A stretch of DNA of 64,000 nucleotides from Lentinula raphanica (taxonomy: Eukaryota > Basidiomycota > Agaricomycetes > Agaricales > Omphalotaceae): contig JANVFP010000007.1 of NCBI GenBank assembly GCA_027919835.1, positions 1,488,001-1,552,000 of the forward strand. Reading direction: 5' to 3'. Every line of letters begins with the position of its first letter. Within the stretch, counting starts at the first letter, position 1. Of this stretch, positions 1 to 12,700 are shown piece after piece. Below the pieces are notes generated by a model. That model did no database searches and was not told the origin of the DNA. It worked only from the letters and a program-made list of their open reading frames with translations. Position numbers and translations under genes: made by a program.

Positions 1-236
1 AACCCACCGCTCAAACTGGTTCATGGGTCCGGGAATGTTCATCGTGTGCACGATCTTGCTTGAATCGGCTAGATTTTTCAGGTTAGGAATCCAAATAATG
101 TTTCATCCCTATCCGTGTATGTTCTTCCGAGTCCGATATTTTGTCATGTCCTACAAACCACTGTATGCCATATTCCTGAATTCCACTTACTTGAGAGGCA
201 AGCCTGACAAGCAGCAACCGATAATTCTCCCTTCAG

Positions 237-3200
237 ATGACTTCGAGCTCGCTGACAATCTCTGAAACTGAAGCCCTTGCCGCTATCGCTCTTGCATATG
301 CCTCAACTACGTTTAATTACTGGGAGCTAGACAACGTCGAAGTTTACCTTCAAGTAGTACGTTCAAGCGACAAAAAACTCCTTCCTTTGTCATTTTCACT
401 CTCAGATTCTACCGTCGGGCAGCTGTATCAATCGTTGCATAGCTCATGGAATTCATCCAGTCCCGACCCAGAAGAAGGCGCGGTAGTACCTAAAGGAATT
501 GTTTTTCTAACGAGTCCGACGAATCATCAACATGACTTGGAGTTTTCCAGGCTCTCAGTCTCCTTTGTCCTGTCCGTCAATTCGAAGTCCAGAGATGTCG
601 AGATGGATCCCCCGGCTCAAGCTCAAGTCATGCTCCCCCGCTTTCATTCAATATTGTCTTTCCTTCATGATGCCCAGAGCGTTGAAAAGCCCTTGCAACA
701 GCTCATACAACCTACAAGACTTGATATAGAATCCGTGTTACAGTGGGGTGTAGCCACTCCAGAGGAGCAGTCTTCAGAGCACGAGTTCTCTGCAGTGATC
801 CATCATTACTTCGAAAAGGTTGCTCGTGAAAATCCCGGCGCTGTAGCTTTGCAATACGAAGATCATACGTTCGTATGTTATGACGAACTCGACCGGAAGT
901 CGAACACACTAGCACAATATCTGGTTCATGAACTTGGTGTCCAACCTGGAGACCTCATCCTCGAATTTTTCGATCGATGTATCGAAATGATCATTGCCCA
1001 GCTTGCCATCGTCCGTGTTTCTCGTTCTAGTCATCACTTAGATTATTGACTGAGTTCAACCTTAGCTGAAAGCCGGCGCAGCTTATGTCCCCCTTGATAT
1101 CGTCCACCCCATTCAACGGACTCAGACGATACAGGAAATTACCCAAGCGAAGGTCTGCCTAACTTCTGAAAGTTTGCGAGAGGAAGTTTGCGCTCGACTC
1201 CCAACCGTAGAGATTGTCTCTGTGGATGGATTTCTTGCATCGAGCTCGTCTGACATAATCCGTCCTCCAATCACGTATTCGCCCTCCGGCGAAGACCTCT
1301 GCTATGTCATGTTCACTTCTGGAACGACAGGTACCCCCAAAGGTGTCATGGTCCAGCATTCCGCCGTGGTACAGTCTGTTATCAACGGGCCAAACTATAA
1401 CCAGCAGCTGCGTCAAAAAGCATCAGGCCTCCGGACTCTGATGCTCTCCAACTATGCTTTCGACTACGTACGTCTTCGATGATGGACCAACGGCTACCTG
1501 ATTTCTGATGTTCGTTTCTAGTCGACCTGGGATGTTTTCTTGACATTGACAGCTGGAGGCTGCTTGTGTATTGCTCCTAAAGATAAGATGCTAATCGACC
1601 TTACTGGCATAATTAACACCATGAACATCACATTTCTAGAAACTACGCCTACCCTACTGTCCCTTCTGGAACTTGATGAGTGCAAGTCTCTCCGATTCGT
1701 GTATTCCAGTGGTGAAGCACTTTCGCCTGCAATCCATCGCAAGTTCCTTGCTCGGAAAGCCTTTCAAAAAGAGTCCGGTGAATCAGAATTGCTCTTCGCG
1801 AATGGAGGAGCTCCCACCGAAACCACTGTGATGTCCGTTTTCGGGCCGATCAATCTCGACGACGATCCTGAGCGACCTGTCTACGGTCGCCCATTCGGAG
1901 AAAACAGAGTGTACATACTGGATGCCTCTGGTCAACTCTGCCCTCCTGGAACCATAGGAAAACTCTGGATAGGAGGACCTCAAGTCACAAAGGGATACCT
2001 TGGGCGCGACGACCTTACAACCAAGGCTTACCGCCCTGATCCCTTTGTGAAAGATGGTGGTAGAATGTATGACACTGGGGACCTTTGTGCATGGCTTCCC
2101 GACGGACGTTTGAGGCACTATGGTCGTTCTGACACCCAAGTCAAGATTCGGGGCCAGCGCGTAGAAATCAATGAAGTGGAAAGCACGATACTGGATGTTT
2201 TGCCTGTGAGAGCCGTATCCGTAATGAAGCATACACATGAGAGCAAAGAAGAGCTACTTGCATTTGTGGTTTACAAGGTGACTTGAATTATCGTCCACGC
2301 ATCGCAGAAAGCTGACGATGAGACAGAGTACGCCCCTCGTAGATCCTCAACAAATCCTCTCTGCTCATCTTCCGATTTACATGATTCCATCTCGATTCAT
2401 CCCCGTGCCTGAAATACCGGTTACGTCCAATGGGAAAACTGACCAGAAGAAACTTCTACAAATTGCCAACGAGCCAGGAGTCCAACGTCAGGGCTCCATA
2501 AACGCATCCAGATCCAGTCGGCACACGATGTCGCCAGCACGACAAGTCCTTCTGCAAGCATGGTCAACGGCTCTATCCTTATCACCAGAGGAAATCTACG
2601 ACGCCTGCGATTTTTTCACTATCGGAGGTGATTCCATTTCCGCTATCCGGGTTGCGGCCAGTTGTCGAGCGGCAGGGTATTCCCTGAACGTGGTAGATTT
2701 CCAAGCACATTCGAGTTTCTCCGCTCAAGCGGAGCTGCTTGAAAGCCGCAAATTTGTAGGGAATGGTCTGGCCTCACAGCGGTACACACCCTTCCAACTT
2801 CTTGCAGAACCAAGAATCAGGGAGGCAATACTCTCCGAAACGACAGGTTATGGATATTGCGCGTCAGACATTGAGGATGTGTATCCAACAATTAATTCTG
2901 TCGCAGGCCTGGTTTCTCTGGCGGTCAAGAATCCAATGGTACGTGATTGCTCAGCCTCGCCGTGGATTCAGTCGATGTTGATTTCTGCTTAGAGCTACAT
3001 GGCGCAGTACAGCTTCAAGAATTCCACAAAGTTTGACCCTATCCGGATGCGAACTGCCTGGACACTTGTTGCGAGTCGTCACCAGAGCCTGCGAAGCACC
3101 TTCATCATTGCATCAGAATTGGATAACAGCATCGTACAGGTTGTACTCAAAGCGAGTACATTCAATGTGGCCTGGAACTACAACACATTCGATAATGATG

Positions 3201-6200
3201 TTGATATGGATAGTGCTGTCCAGACTTACATTTCAGAATCCAACGGTTTCCATCTAGGAAAGGTACCAACCGCAGTGGCTCTGTTCGAAGGCGACCAATC
3301 GAGCACCCTTGTCATTCAGTTACACCATAGCCAGTTTGATGGCTGGTGTCTCCCCATTGTCCTTGAGCATCTCCAAGAAGCCTACTCGATCGCCGCAGTC
3401 TCCGAAGACTGGATCAATTCTTCACCTCCGTTTTCGAATTTTGTGCAGTGGGTCCACGCCCAGGACTCGGATGATGCCATCGCGTATTGGAGAAGTAAAC
3501 TCGAAAGTGCTGCTGCACCGGCATGGCCCAGATCCTCCTTGCGAAACTCCTTGCTCGAGATGCCTTTGACAAATCATACGTTGGTCACTTCTTTTGAGAA
3601 TGTGGAGACATTGACCGACTTCTGTATCAAAAATGAGGTCACCTTATCCTCCGTGATATCTGCGGCTTTGGCGATGGTGCTTGGTTTATATGAAGACTCC
3701 AACGATGTGCTCTTCGGAGTTGTCACCTCTGGAAGGACCGGGGATGTTGCCAATATCGAAGACATTGTCGGTTACTGCGTATCCACTATTCCTTGTCGTG
3801 TCCAAATTTCAGACGACGCGCCGCTCAAGTCGATCGTGAAGGCAGTCCACAACGATCTTTTGAGCTCAACCGCTTATGGCTTCTTGGGTCTGAACAACAT
3901 CATGAGCACAACCTTCCCCGTTTCGAGGGATGTCCTCAAAGTTCTTTTGACAATTGAGAATCTACCCGGTCTTTTTGAAGGCGAAAGTGATTTTCTTGGT
4001 CAAAATATCCGCGGCTTTGCTGTCGATGTGTCATATCCGTTCGCCGTCACAGTCTTTCCTTCTCTAGATACGCAGGAACTCAGATTTCATTTCCAATGGG
4101 ACTCGCATTTTCTGACGAGAGCAGACGTCGAATGGTTCCACTCCCACCTGTACGCCATCCTCCGCGCTATCATCGACCACCCCTCTGCCAAACTCCAGAA
4201 TTCTGACTTTCTTTCCGACGGAGAAACTGACACTATCCTCTCAATGTCCCGTGGCACACTCGCTGAGCCTTCCACTCCTTTGTTCTTCCATCACATGGTG
4301 GATGATACTGCAAGCAAGTATCCTGCTAAAACCGCGGTAGAAAACGTGGACTTCCAGCGCAAGATGACATTCAAAGACTATGTCGAAAGGGCGAATCAAG
4401 CCGCGCATGCGTTACAAGCCAAAGGAGTACGTCCGGAGTATATGGTCCCTGTACTCTTCGACCCAAACACTGGCAGTATCGATGTCACTATCGCGTTCCT
4501 TGCTATTCTGAAGGCAGGCGGTGCATTCGTCCCGTTGAACTCAGCATGGCCAGAAGCTTGCCTTCAGTCCTGCATACGTCAAACGAGAAGTCAAATCCTC
4601 GTCTGTGAGAGCGGGTTGGAAAGTCTTGCAGCGAAATTGGCGTCATTGTCTGAATTGCCTATCCATGTATCACGTTTAGAAAATTTGGTTCTCGGACAAC
4701 CTACCAACGCACCTGCAACTCCAGCACTCAAATTTGACTCCTTGAGCTACGTCTTGTTCGCATCAGATGCTAATGGAGAACCCAGAGGCGTGATGATTGA
4801 GCATGGCAACGCTGTAGCTTATATTGCCAAGTAAGTGTATACGTTTCGACGCAAGCGTTTTGCAGCTGATGGATACATCATAAGCGCCGCGACCTTGTCC
4901 CTTCTCGACAGCGATAGCGTAGAAAGGATGCTTCAATTTAGCCTTTGGACTTCCAATCAAAATTTGGCGGACTGGTTCATCTCCCTGACCCAAGGCAAAA
5001 CTCTACTCCTAACTGACAAACAGAACGCGGTGATGAATATCTCAAGCATCATCCAGCAAACGAAAGCCAATTATGTCACGCTAACACCAGCTGTGGCTCA
5101 GGTGCTACGGCACGATATTCCGTATCCGCACTTGAAGATTCTCGTATGTGGAGGTGACAGATTACAGCTTCAAATCAGCAAGCGTTGGAGGAAAAGGCTA
5201 AATTTGATGACTGCGTGAGTAGCGAGCGCGCCAGGTATTGCTGTGGTGTCCTCATTTTTTGCACATAGGTATGGCTTCCCGGAAACTACCGCACACTGCG
5301 CGTCTACAATCCACAGCACAGATGATGATGAAACTCGTCCTGGAATCATCGGCCATTCCATAGGAGGATCTCGTGCATATGTATTGGACGAGAAGATGAG
5401 GCCGGTCCCTATGGGCGCGGTGGGTGAGCTGTTCATCGCGGGTGCCCAGATCGCAAGGGGATATCTGGATCGTCCTGAGGAAACAGCAAGAGTCTTCGTC
5501 TACGAGTCTTTATGCGACCAACAAGTACAGGAACGTCTCTTTCGGACAGGCGACCGAGCAAGGTGGCATAGTGACGGGACGATCGAGTATTTGGGGCGAG
5601 TGACCGACAACTACACCAAAGTCGGAAATGTGCGCGTAGATATCGGAGAAGTCGAGGCTACCTTGATGCTAGGACAGTTGTCGGCTAAAGTTACAGCTGT
5701 GGTGCAGCCAGTCGAAGTAGATGGTGCACCGTATCTCGCAGCGTTCTTCGGTGAGAACCTGGGAAGCCCTGCTACACAAATAGAGGTTTCCGAAGACCCA
5801 GCTGGCTTTCAAGAAATGGTTCGAGGGATGCTGCAGACATGTCAACGTGAACTCCCTTCATACGCAATCCCCTCCTTCTGGGTCCCGTTAAATGCAATAC
5901 CACTAGGATACGTCCATGGAATCGATCGACGACGCCTCCGTGAATTGTTCCGGTCTCAATCCTCAAAGAGGGTGCGAGAAATCACTAGGGCGGTACTCGG
6001 AGCGGTTCCCAATCGTAGGCCAGAGACACCAGTGGAACAGTTGCTGCATGATATGTGGCTCCCGATCCTTCTTCGAACCGAACCAATATCAGTACATGAC
6101 GACTTTTTCAGCCTGGGAGGTGATTCGATCCATTGTATTCGATTCTTGGCTGCGCTCAAAAGAAGAGGATGCGAGGTGACTGTAAACGAGTTTTACAAGG

Positions 6201-7066
6201 CAAGAACAATTGCCCAGCTTGCGGAGATAGTCTACGGACGTCTTCCTGCGAACGCGAATCTGTCTGTTCCCAACGTCGATGCACCGCTGACCAATGGTCT
6301 GGTTGTACAAATCCGAAGTGCAGCCTCAAAGCAGGAGAGGGCAAACAAAGCGATGTGGTTTGTGCACGACGGCAAAGGCCTGATTGGTCCACAATGTGAG
6401 TACCCTTCATCATACTGAATGCAGAAGACTGCTGCTCACAATTGTTTAGATGGAGAGCTGGGGTCTCTTGACCGCGAGGTATATGGAATCTCGAACCCGG
6501 CCACTACTAAGGCGGAGCTAGGAGCTGCGTATTCGACTTGGGAGAACTTTGTGCAAAGCTACGAGCCGCTTCTACCCTCCCGCAGTATCTTCCTCAGTGG
6601 TTGGAGTTCGGGAGGAAATATTGCACTCCTGCTGGCTGCTGAACGGATACGCAAAGGCCGACCGGTCGCAGGGGTGATTCTGCTGGATAGCTATGCTGGC
6701 AAGGGTTATATGCCCACAAAAGAGCACAGAACGGACTATCCGGATGATCCCGCGAAGAGTCGTGCATACACACAGATGAATCACATCGAAAAACTTCTCG
6801 TCACATATCCTGAACCTGATTCGAGAGAATTGGAAGGTGTTCCAGTTCTGTTGATCCGGGCAGGATCAGATCCACTGGGTAAAGTGACCAGAGATCATCC
6901 CAACCAAACGAAAGAGGACCTGGAGAAGAATTTGTGGACCAAGGTGAAGATGTATATCACAGAAGTGAAGGAGGCCAACCACAAGTCGTTAATGGCAGAG
7001 GAGGAATTTCGCCGAAGGGTAGCCCAGATCATTCGAAAGTGGTGTGGTGAGCTTGAGCAATCTTGA
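237..7066 (+). CDS. Nonribosomal peptide synthetase, A-T-C-A-T-TE, second A domain degenerate
   Basis: Multimodular peptide synthetase with about seven short introns (for example about 1469-1521, 2278-2327, 2939-2993, 5215-5268, 6396-6448). In order: an N-terminal stretch of about 190 residues resembling the end of a condensation domain; adenylation domain 1 with TSGTTGTPKG, FDYSTWD, GAPTE, TGD and NGKTD motifs; carrier 1 (IGGDSISAIR); a condensation domain with HHSQFDGW; adenylation domain 2; carrier 2 (LGGDSIHCIR); and a thioesterase with GWSSGG nucleophile, Asp in LLDS and His in ANHKS. Domain 1 looks active. Domain 2 has FASDANGEPRG instead of the P-loop-like TSGSTGxPKG, and GYVHGIDRRRL where the NGKxDR lysine should be. 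The thioesterase should release the product by hydrolysis or cyclisation. The ATG at 237 follows a possible splice acceptor, so the gene may begin outside the window. Substrate and product cannot be told from this; the architecture does not fit basidiomycete ferrichrome synthetases, which end in condensation domains. Confidence 0.9.
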
Positions 7067-7737
7067 AGATGTGGAAAAGTAGATTTCGTTCCCGGTTCAT
7101 GGTCAGGATAGTATTTTGCTGCATGCAGAGGATAATTTTCGTTCGAAGCAAGTTCGAAGTGTTGTTGATGAAAATGCCAAAAGTATACCGTGTGAATTGA
7201 TTATGTCAGAAACCCGCCGCAGGAGGCCGCAGGTCGCTTCCTCAGCCTTTGACACTGCCCAAGTGCACTCTCCGTTCTCAATGATTAATCGATCACGGAT
7301 CAGCCATAGCCATGGTACAAAACAGCTTGCCGTGAAGACAGCCTCACTGCATTCAAGAACAGTGCTGCATCATGTTTGAGTATGCATACTTTCACATCGT
7401 TGTAGCCTCTAACACCTTGTTGATCAATGTATAAATGACGCCGTCTGTGCACTGTTTCCTTCGTGACCATCTTTGCATCTTTGACTTGGCTGACCGGACC
7501 CTTAGACACCGTATCCTACAACGGTCAATCTATCAGTACCAAACAACGTTCCAGTCTCGGATAGACAGTGCTCTGGCAGAAGGAATGCTCTATCCAACCA
7601 TTAACTGCTTTCAAATACGAAATGATGCATCACATCCTCCTTTTCCTTCATCTTTCATCGTTCCTTCTGCGTCTGCTCACATTTTAACATGGACTGGCGT
7701 CTAATGAAGTGTGTATCTGACTCCTCGAGCCATCAGT
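7067..7737. other. Intergenic, no supported gene
   Basis: Spacer between the synthetase stop and the next start. Short open frames exist on both strands but show no family motif, no splice-linked partner and no sensible start. The last part is the presumed promoter and 5' UTR of the following gene. Confidence 0.5.
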
Positions 7738-9164
7738 ATGAATTTAACCAGTTCTTTCAGTTCCCCTCTCTTGATTTTTTTCTATGTTTTTTCGTTTGTA
7801 TCAGGTCTTAGTATTCAACTCCCCCAAACCTTTGCTACTGTGTCCGTTCCGATTACAGTGACGTGGACATTGTCCGCTGGAGATCCGATATCGTTTGGGT
7901 TGATGGAAAAGGACATAAACGATGAATCTATTGGGGAAATAGTACCAGTCGATGCGGGCTCATCGTTTTCCGGTACTGCCGAGTTGACTTTCACAAAGAT
8001 TGGGTGCGGTTCATATATCCTAAATTCAGAATACCACTGACATTTCCATCATAGGCAATTCGTTATTCAAGGAATCAAGCAACAATCGTGAGCTGCTTGT
8101 CGTCAACTTCGTCCATTGCGACTAAGATATACACAGTCTTGCATCAGGTGAAACTCCTGACCCAATCGGAGGTGCCCCACAAATTGGAGTAGTTCAAGGA
8201 GTAGTTCCAACTTCCGAGTCGATGCAAGTCTGAGAACACTTCCTTCTCAATGAAAAACTAACAAGAGATGGTTCATTAGTACATCAAACAGCTCCCCACT
8301 GCCAACTGTCGTGATTACTACTATCGTGACTACTACTAGTAGCTTAAGGTAATGTCTGTTCGGTTGAAGGTGGTTGGCACTCTAACCATCCGTTTTGCCA
8401 TCGATAGCTCGCTGCCACACATAGTATCATCTTCATTTACCATACCGCCAAAAACCATCAGTTCACTGTGAGCCTGCTAATCTACATAAACCCAGATCAA
8501 TTCCGCTCTGCTTACCCGTACGTTTATAGTAGCGAAACAACGAGCTCCTCTTCAGTTTCGAGGCAAGTCGTTTTTAGTCTTGAACAAACTCTTCCCGGGT
8601 CCTAATTACTCATGTAGTCCTACTTCGATCGTTACATCGAGTCCTATGCCCAATATCAGTAGCACACCGATTAGCAGCACAAGCACGAGCACGAGCACTG
8701 TTACCACCGTTGTGACTTCATCCAATGCAGAAACTTCTGCTACCACCACACTCTCTTCCGGATCGCCAAGTCATTCAAGCACAGACAACAGTAGGCCACC
8801 AAGCGGTCTATCCGTCAAAGCCAAAGCTATCATCTTAGCCGTCATCGGGACTACATTCGTTCTCGTGACAGTTCTCGTTTCTCGTTTGCGTAGACGGCGA
8901 CTTCTGCAGCAACGGCGGCTCGCGGCTTTCCGACAACGCTTGGCCCAGATCCCAGGACTGTCGGCTCTTGGTATTCATACTCAGGAAAGCCAATATGGCT
9001 CAACTGAGGCCACCATTAGTCGTACGAATACCATGTTCGACACTGATGGCGAGCCGGTCGTTTCCAATACCGGTCAGAGTACACGGAGTACAATCATGTT
9101 GGAGGGGGCTCCAATTGCGAGTGCTACTTCTATCCACAATCATTCAAATCAGATCCTGTTCTGA
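7738..9164 (+). CDS. Signal peptide, Ser/Thr-rich, single-pass membrane protein
   Basis: The start MNLTSSFSSPLLIFF opens a signal peptide. A beta-sandwich-like ectodomain follows (residues about 30-100). Splicing at about 8006/8055 and 8088/8137 joins in phase to a segment with GETPDPIGGAPQIG. The 3' exons encode a Ser/Thr-rich stalk (runs of STSTST), a transmembrane helix around IILAVIGTTFVLVTVLV, then an Arg-rich cytosolic start (RLRRRRLLQQRR) and a polar tail. This layout is common in agaricomycete cell-surface proteins of unknown function, which may be wall or stress sensors. Introns between about 8230 and 8580 could not be placed with certainty, because several short low-complexity exons are possible. 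No enzyme motif is seen. Confidence 0.65.
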
Positions 9165-9744
9165 AGCTTGAACTGCATATTCATACACATTCCTTGTAGT
9201 TACTGGAACACTAGAATGCATGCCTTGGCTGGTTATACTTCATAACTTTCGTATTGACATGACGAGTCAATGTATTTTCCATGTTTTCTCCATGCACTCG
9301 TCGATGAGCAGCAAGCACTTTGTTGACACATTCATTCTCGAGTTGGTATATAGAATAAGACATAGAAATGTACGTACGAGTAAAATACGTAGTCGACGCA
9401 ACATCGTTAGGAAACGCTGGACAACAAATGGACGAGATAGCAATCATCAAACCTGGCACAATCCAAAGGGAGTAAAGGGGAAGGAAGGACACAATGACTG
9501 TAGATATGGGTCTCCTGAAGATATCAAGGAAGCACAAAGTTGAAGCACGCAAGTCCATAATAGTTTGATGAACGAACTAGGGAGTGAGTAAGGTTGCAAT
9601 AGGGTATACAAACGCAATCAGATATATGAAATGTTAAAGATAGGCATAGATCAATGGAAAGATCCCGGTATGTCCATACGAGTCAGAGAAAGTGTTATAC
9701 CAGCAGTGTACGGGGAACCATTCGCGTAAAGGGTGAGGTCAAGC
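9165..9744. other. Intergenic region between convergent genes
   Basis: Lies between the 3' ends of a plus-strand and a minus-strand gene, so it holds both 3' UTRs. It has AT-rich stretches and short open frames on both strands without recognisable content. Confidence 0.5.
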
Positions 9745-12700
9745 TCATGGTGAGGGCGAGGCACCCTCCGATTCAGGTTCCAAAGGCGTGGCGGCTGCAT
9801 CAAGTTTGCTGATTCAACTTTGAAGAAACGTCTAGAAGGGGTTCACTTACGTTCTGCCTCATTATGACTTTCAACTTTATTGGGCTCGGATGTTTGAGGG
9901 TCAGTTTCAACCCCTTCAGAACCCTCTATATTGATAGCGCCATCCTTCTCGCTAGCCTTGGAGTCGTCCTCGATAGTTTGGCTTTCATCCTCAGCATGTC
10001 CAGGTTCATCAGCTGGTGCACTGGCAGTTACTTCGCTTGAGCTGAGTGCCAATGCAGGTCCGACTGTTCCTCCGGAAAGGACTACGGTCTCGGGTGCTGG
10101 AGGCAGTTGATTTTGAGATAGCTCGCTCGGTGAGTCGCCAGCTGGCGTTTGTGATTCCATGCCTTGTTCTTCTTCGGGGGTACTTGTGTCCAAAGAAGGA
10201 ACCGAGGGACTAGCAGGAGGTATGACAGGGGCGTCAACTATGGGCACCTCTGATAGCGAGACATGATCGTCTTCCAATCCCGGAGCTGGTTCACGAATAA
10301 GCTCAGAGCGAACATGAGGTTCAATCTCGTCCGCAACCTCTTCAGCGTTTTCAGCGGTTTCGAGACTTGGCGCAGGAGGGTCCTCCTCATCCTCTGGAAG
10401 TATACCCTCTGCACCTTCGGGTACTAGATCCACAGAAGGAGTAGAAGCCAATTGCTCCAAAGCTACTTCCGTCTCCAAATCCTTGGTGATCTCTGCTTCT
10501 TTGTGCTCAATCTCGACATCTTCTGTAGGACCAGGGACCTCTTGATCTGGAGCAGGTACTATTTCCGGGGATTCTAGAGATGAAGCTGCTGCGATTTCGT
10601 CAGAAGGGTTATCGCCTGCTTCAGGAACATCATTCTCGGGTAATATCACGACTGGCTCAAGCACAATAGGAACCTCCGGTATCTCAGCGGGAGAGGAGGT
10701 GGCAGATGTAGAATTCACCAAGTGCTCATTAGTCGAAGGTTCTGGCAACTGTTGACCCGTCGGTCCAGATATGAGTTCTTCAGTAGTCGACGGCGATTCT
10801 GCTTCTTCGGGTGGATTCATTGGAACGTCCTCGTTGGATTGCTCGATAGTCTCGTCATTTGGGAGAGCTGGTTCAATGTTCTCGGGAACAGAAGTCGTTT
10901 CGGGCACGTCCTCAGATGTAGGTTCAAGATCGAGTGAGACTTCTTCGACAGGATCAGGTTGTGATTGTATATCAGATACACTGGCAGCATCGTCCGGTGA
11001 AGCAGGTTGGGGTGCATCTTCTTGGGAAACATGCTCTGGGTTCGAAAGAGTAGCAGGGAACCTGGCTTCAGGCTCTGTGGGCTCGTCAGCTGGTGTCTCC
11101 TCTTTACGGGAAGCGGATGTCTCCGGAGGTTCCAGGGTGTCATCCTCAACAAGCTCTTCCGACGAGCGTACGACGGTTTCAACGCTTTTTGCAGGTTCGG
11201 GCGATACCGCTGCAGGTTCTGGAGCGGAAGAATGATGAAGGTCGGGTTCTTCAGATATGGAAGGATCCGTCGAGACTTGCTGAATAGGAGCATCGAAAGC
11301 AGTGGTTACATGCTCTTCAATCGCGTTCAACTCTGAAACATCTACCACAGGTTCGTTCACAGCGACAGCTTCAGTCGTTGCAGTGATATGACTAGCTCGC
11401 GATTGAGGTTCCTCGTCAGTTGGTACCTCAGTCCCACCAACTTGTTCTACGGCAATCTCGGATTCCTGCACATCCGGAAGCTGTACAACGCCCTCAGTCG
11501 TAGACTCGTTAGGGACGAGTTCTTGGACTGCCTGACCGTCAATATAAGGCTCAGGCGTCACAGTGACTGCGACAGCGGGTGATGTTACATTTGGTACAGG
11601 TCCAAGTGCAACAGACTCATCCAAAGCGTTTTCATCGTCCTGACTCGGAGCTGGTGATGATTCTTCAACAAGGAGTTTTTCTTGGGCAAATTTGTCAGTC
11701 CTTCACTCAGAACTGCAACATAGGCTCTTACCTTGCTGAGACACAGTGACGGGAGTGATTCCATTTTGGTCCTTCTCCTCATGCTCGTTAGCTGTTTCGA
11801 TTGCTACAGGTTTTATGTCCTTCGAGAACTCCTCCGTTTCAGGTAGTGCGCTACGATCATCTTGTACTTTCTCCATAACGGTCACTGCAGCTATTTCCGA
11901 CACCGGAACTTCGCCAACTTCTGCCTTTGCCTCAGCCGCCTGCTCGTTCTTCGCGACATCGCGGGACTCCTGCTCTTCCTGGACAGCTACTGGCACCTCA
12001 AGAGCTTTCTTATGCGGTGAAGCTGCGACAGGCGACTTGTTTTCTTCCGCGAGGATTTCTCCCATTTCTCCAACCTTCACACCTTTACCTTTCTTTTTCT
12101 TTGTGGAAGTAGTCACATCTTCTGTCACACCTTTGTCCTTCTTTGAACCTCCCCAGAAGCTGAATCGCTTCATTGAGGCGTTTACAGATGAAAGCGAAGG
12201 CCGCGGGGAAGATGCTCGTTTAACAGGTGATTGAGGAGAGCTCGCTCGCTCGACGGAGGGACCCTCAGACGTTTCGGCACTAGGATTTGTGGGACTTTGT
12301 GGGTTGGAAGATATATTTGGTGTGGGTTTGACGTAATGCTGCTCAACCACTATCCACTCTACTTTCTTCCCTGCGGTTCCCTCTCCAAAGACAAGTTCTG
12401 AGGTAACACTGGTTTTCAGTTTACAAACTATGAACTTCGGCCAGGTTTCGACATCAGTAATTGGGTCGAGTAGTGAGTCGTTCCAAAAATCGATGAAGCT
12501 TTCATCGAGTGGTATGATGTCTATTCTGGTGACCCGAGAATTTGACTGTGCGATTAGAGCCGAAGCCGGGATTGGCTCGATCTGAGGCTCTGAAACTGGT
12601 ATGGTAATTGGAGGCAGAACATCCAAACTCCTTCGAGATCGGTGGCCTGGGGTTTTGACAGATTTCTTACTACCCTTCCTGGATGGTGATGTGACCTCAC

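Noticed and set aside
23..265. Plus-strand frame of 80 codons at the window start
   Set aside because: Aromatic/basic composition, no family motif, and it overlaps the likely start or acceptor of the synthetase in another frame.
237..7066. Siderophore (ferrichrome) synthetase assignment
   Set aside because: Ferrichrome synthetases have repeated T-C units at the end and no thioesterase; this gene ends in T-TE.
10771..11235. Ser/Gly-rich plus-strand frame of 154 codons
   Set aside because: Mirror of the Glu/Pro-rich coding tail on the other strand; typical antisense artefact.
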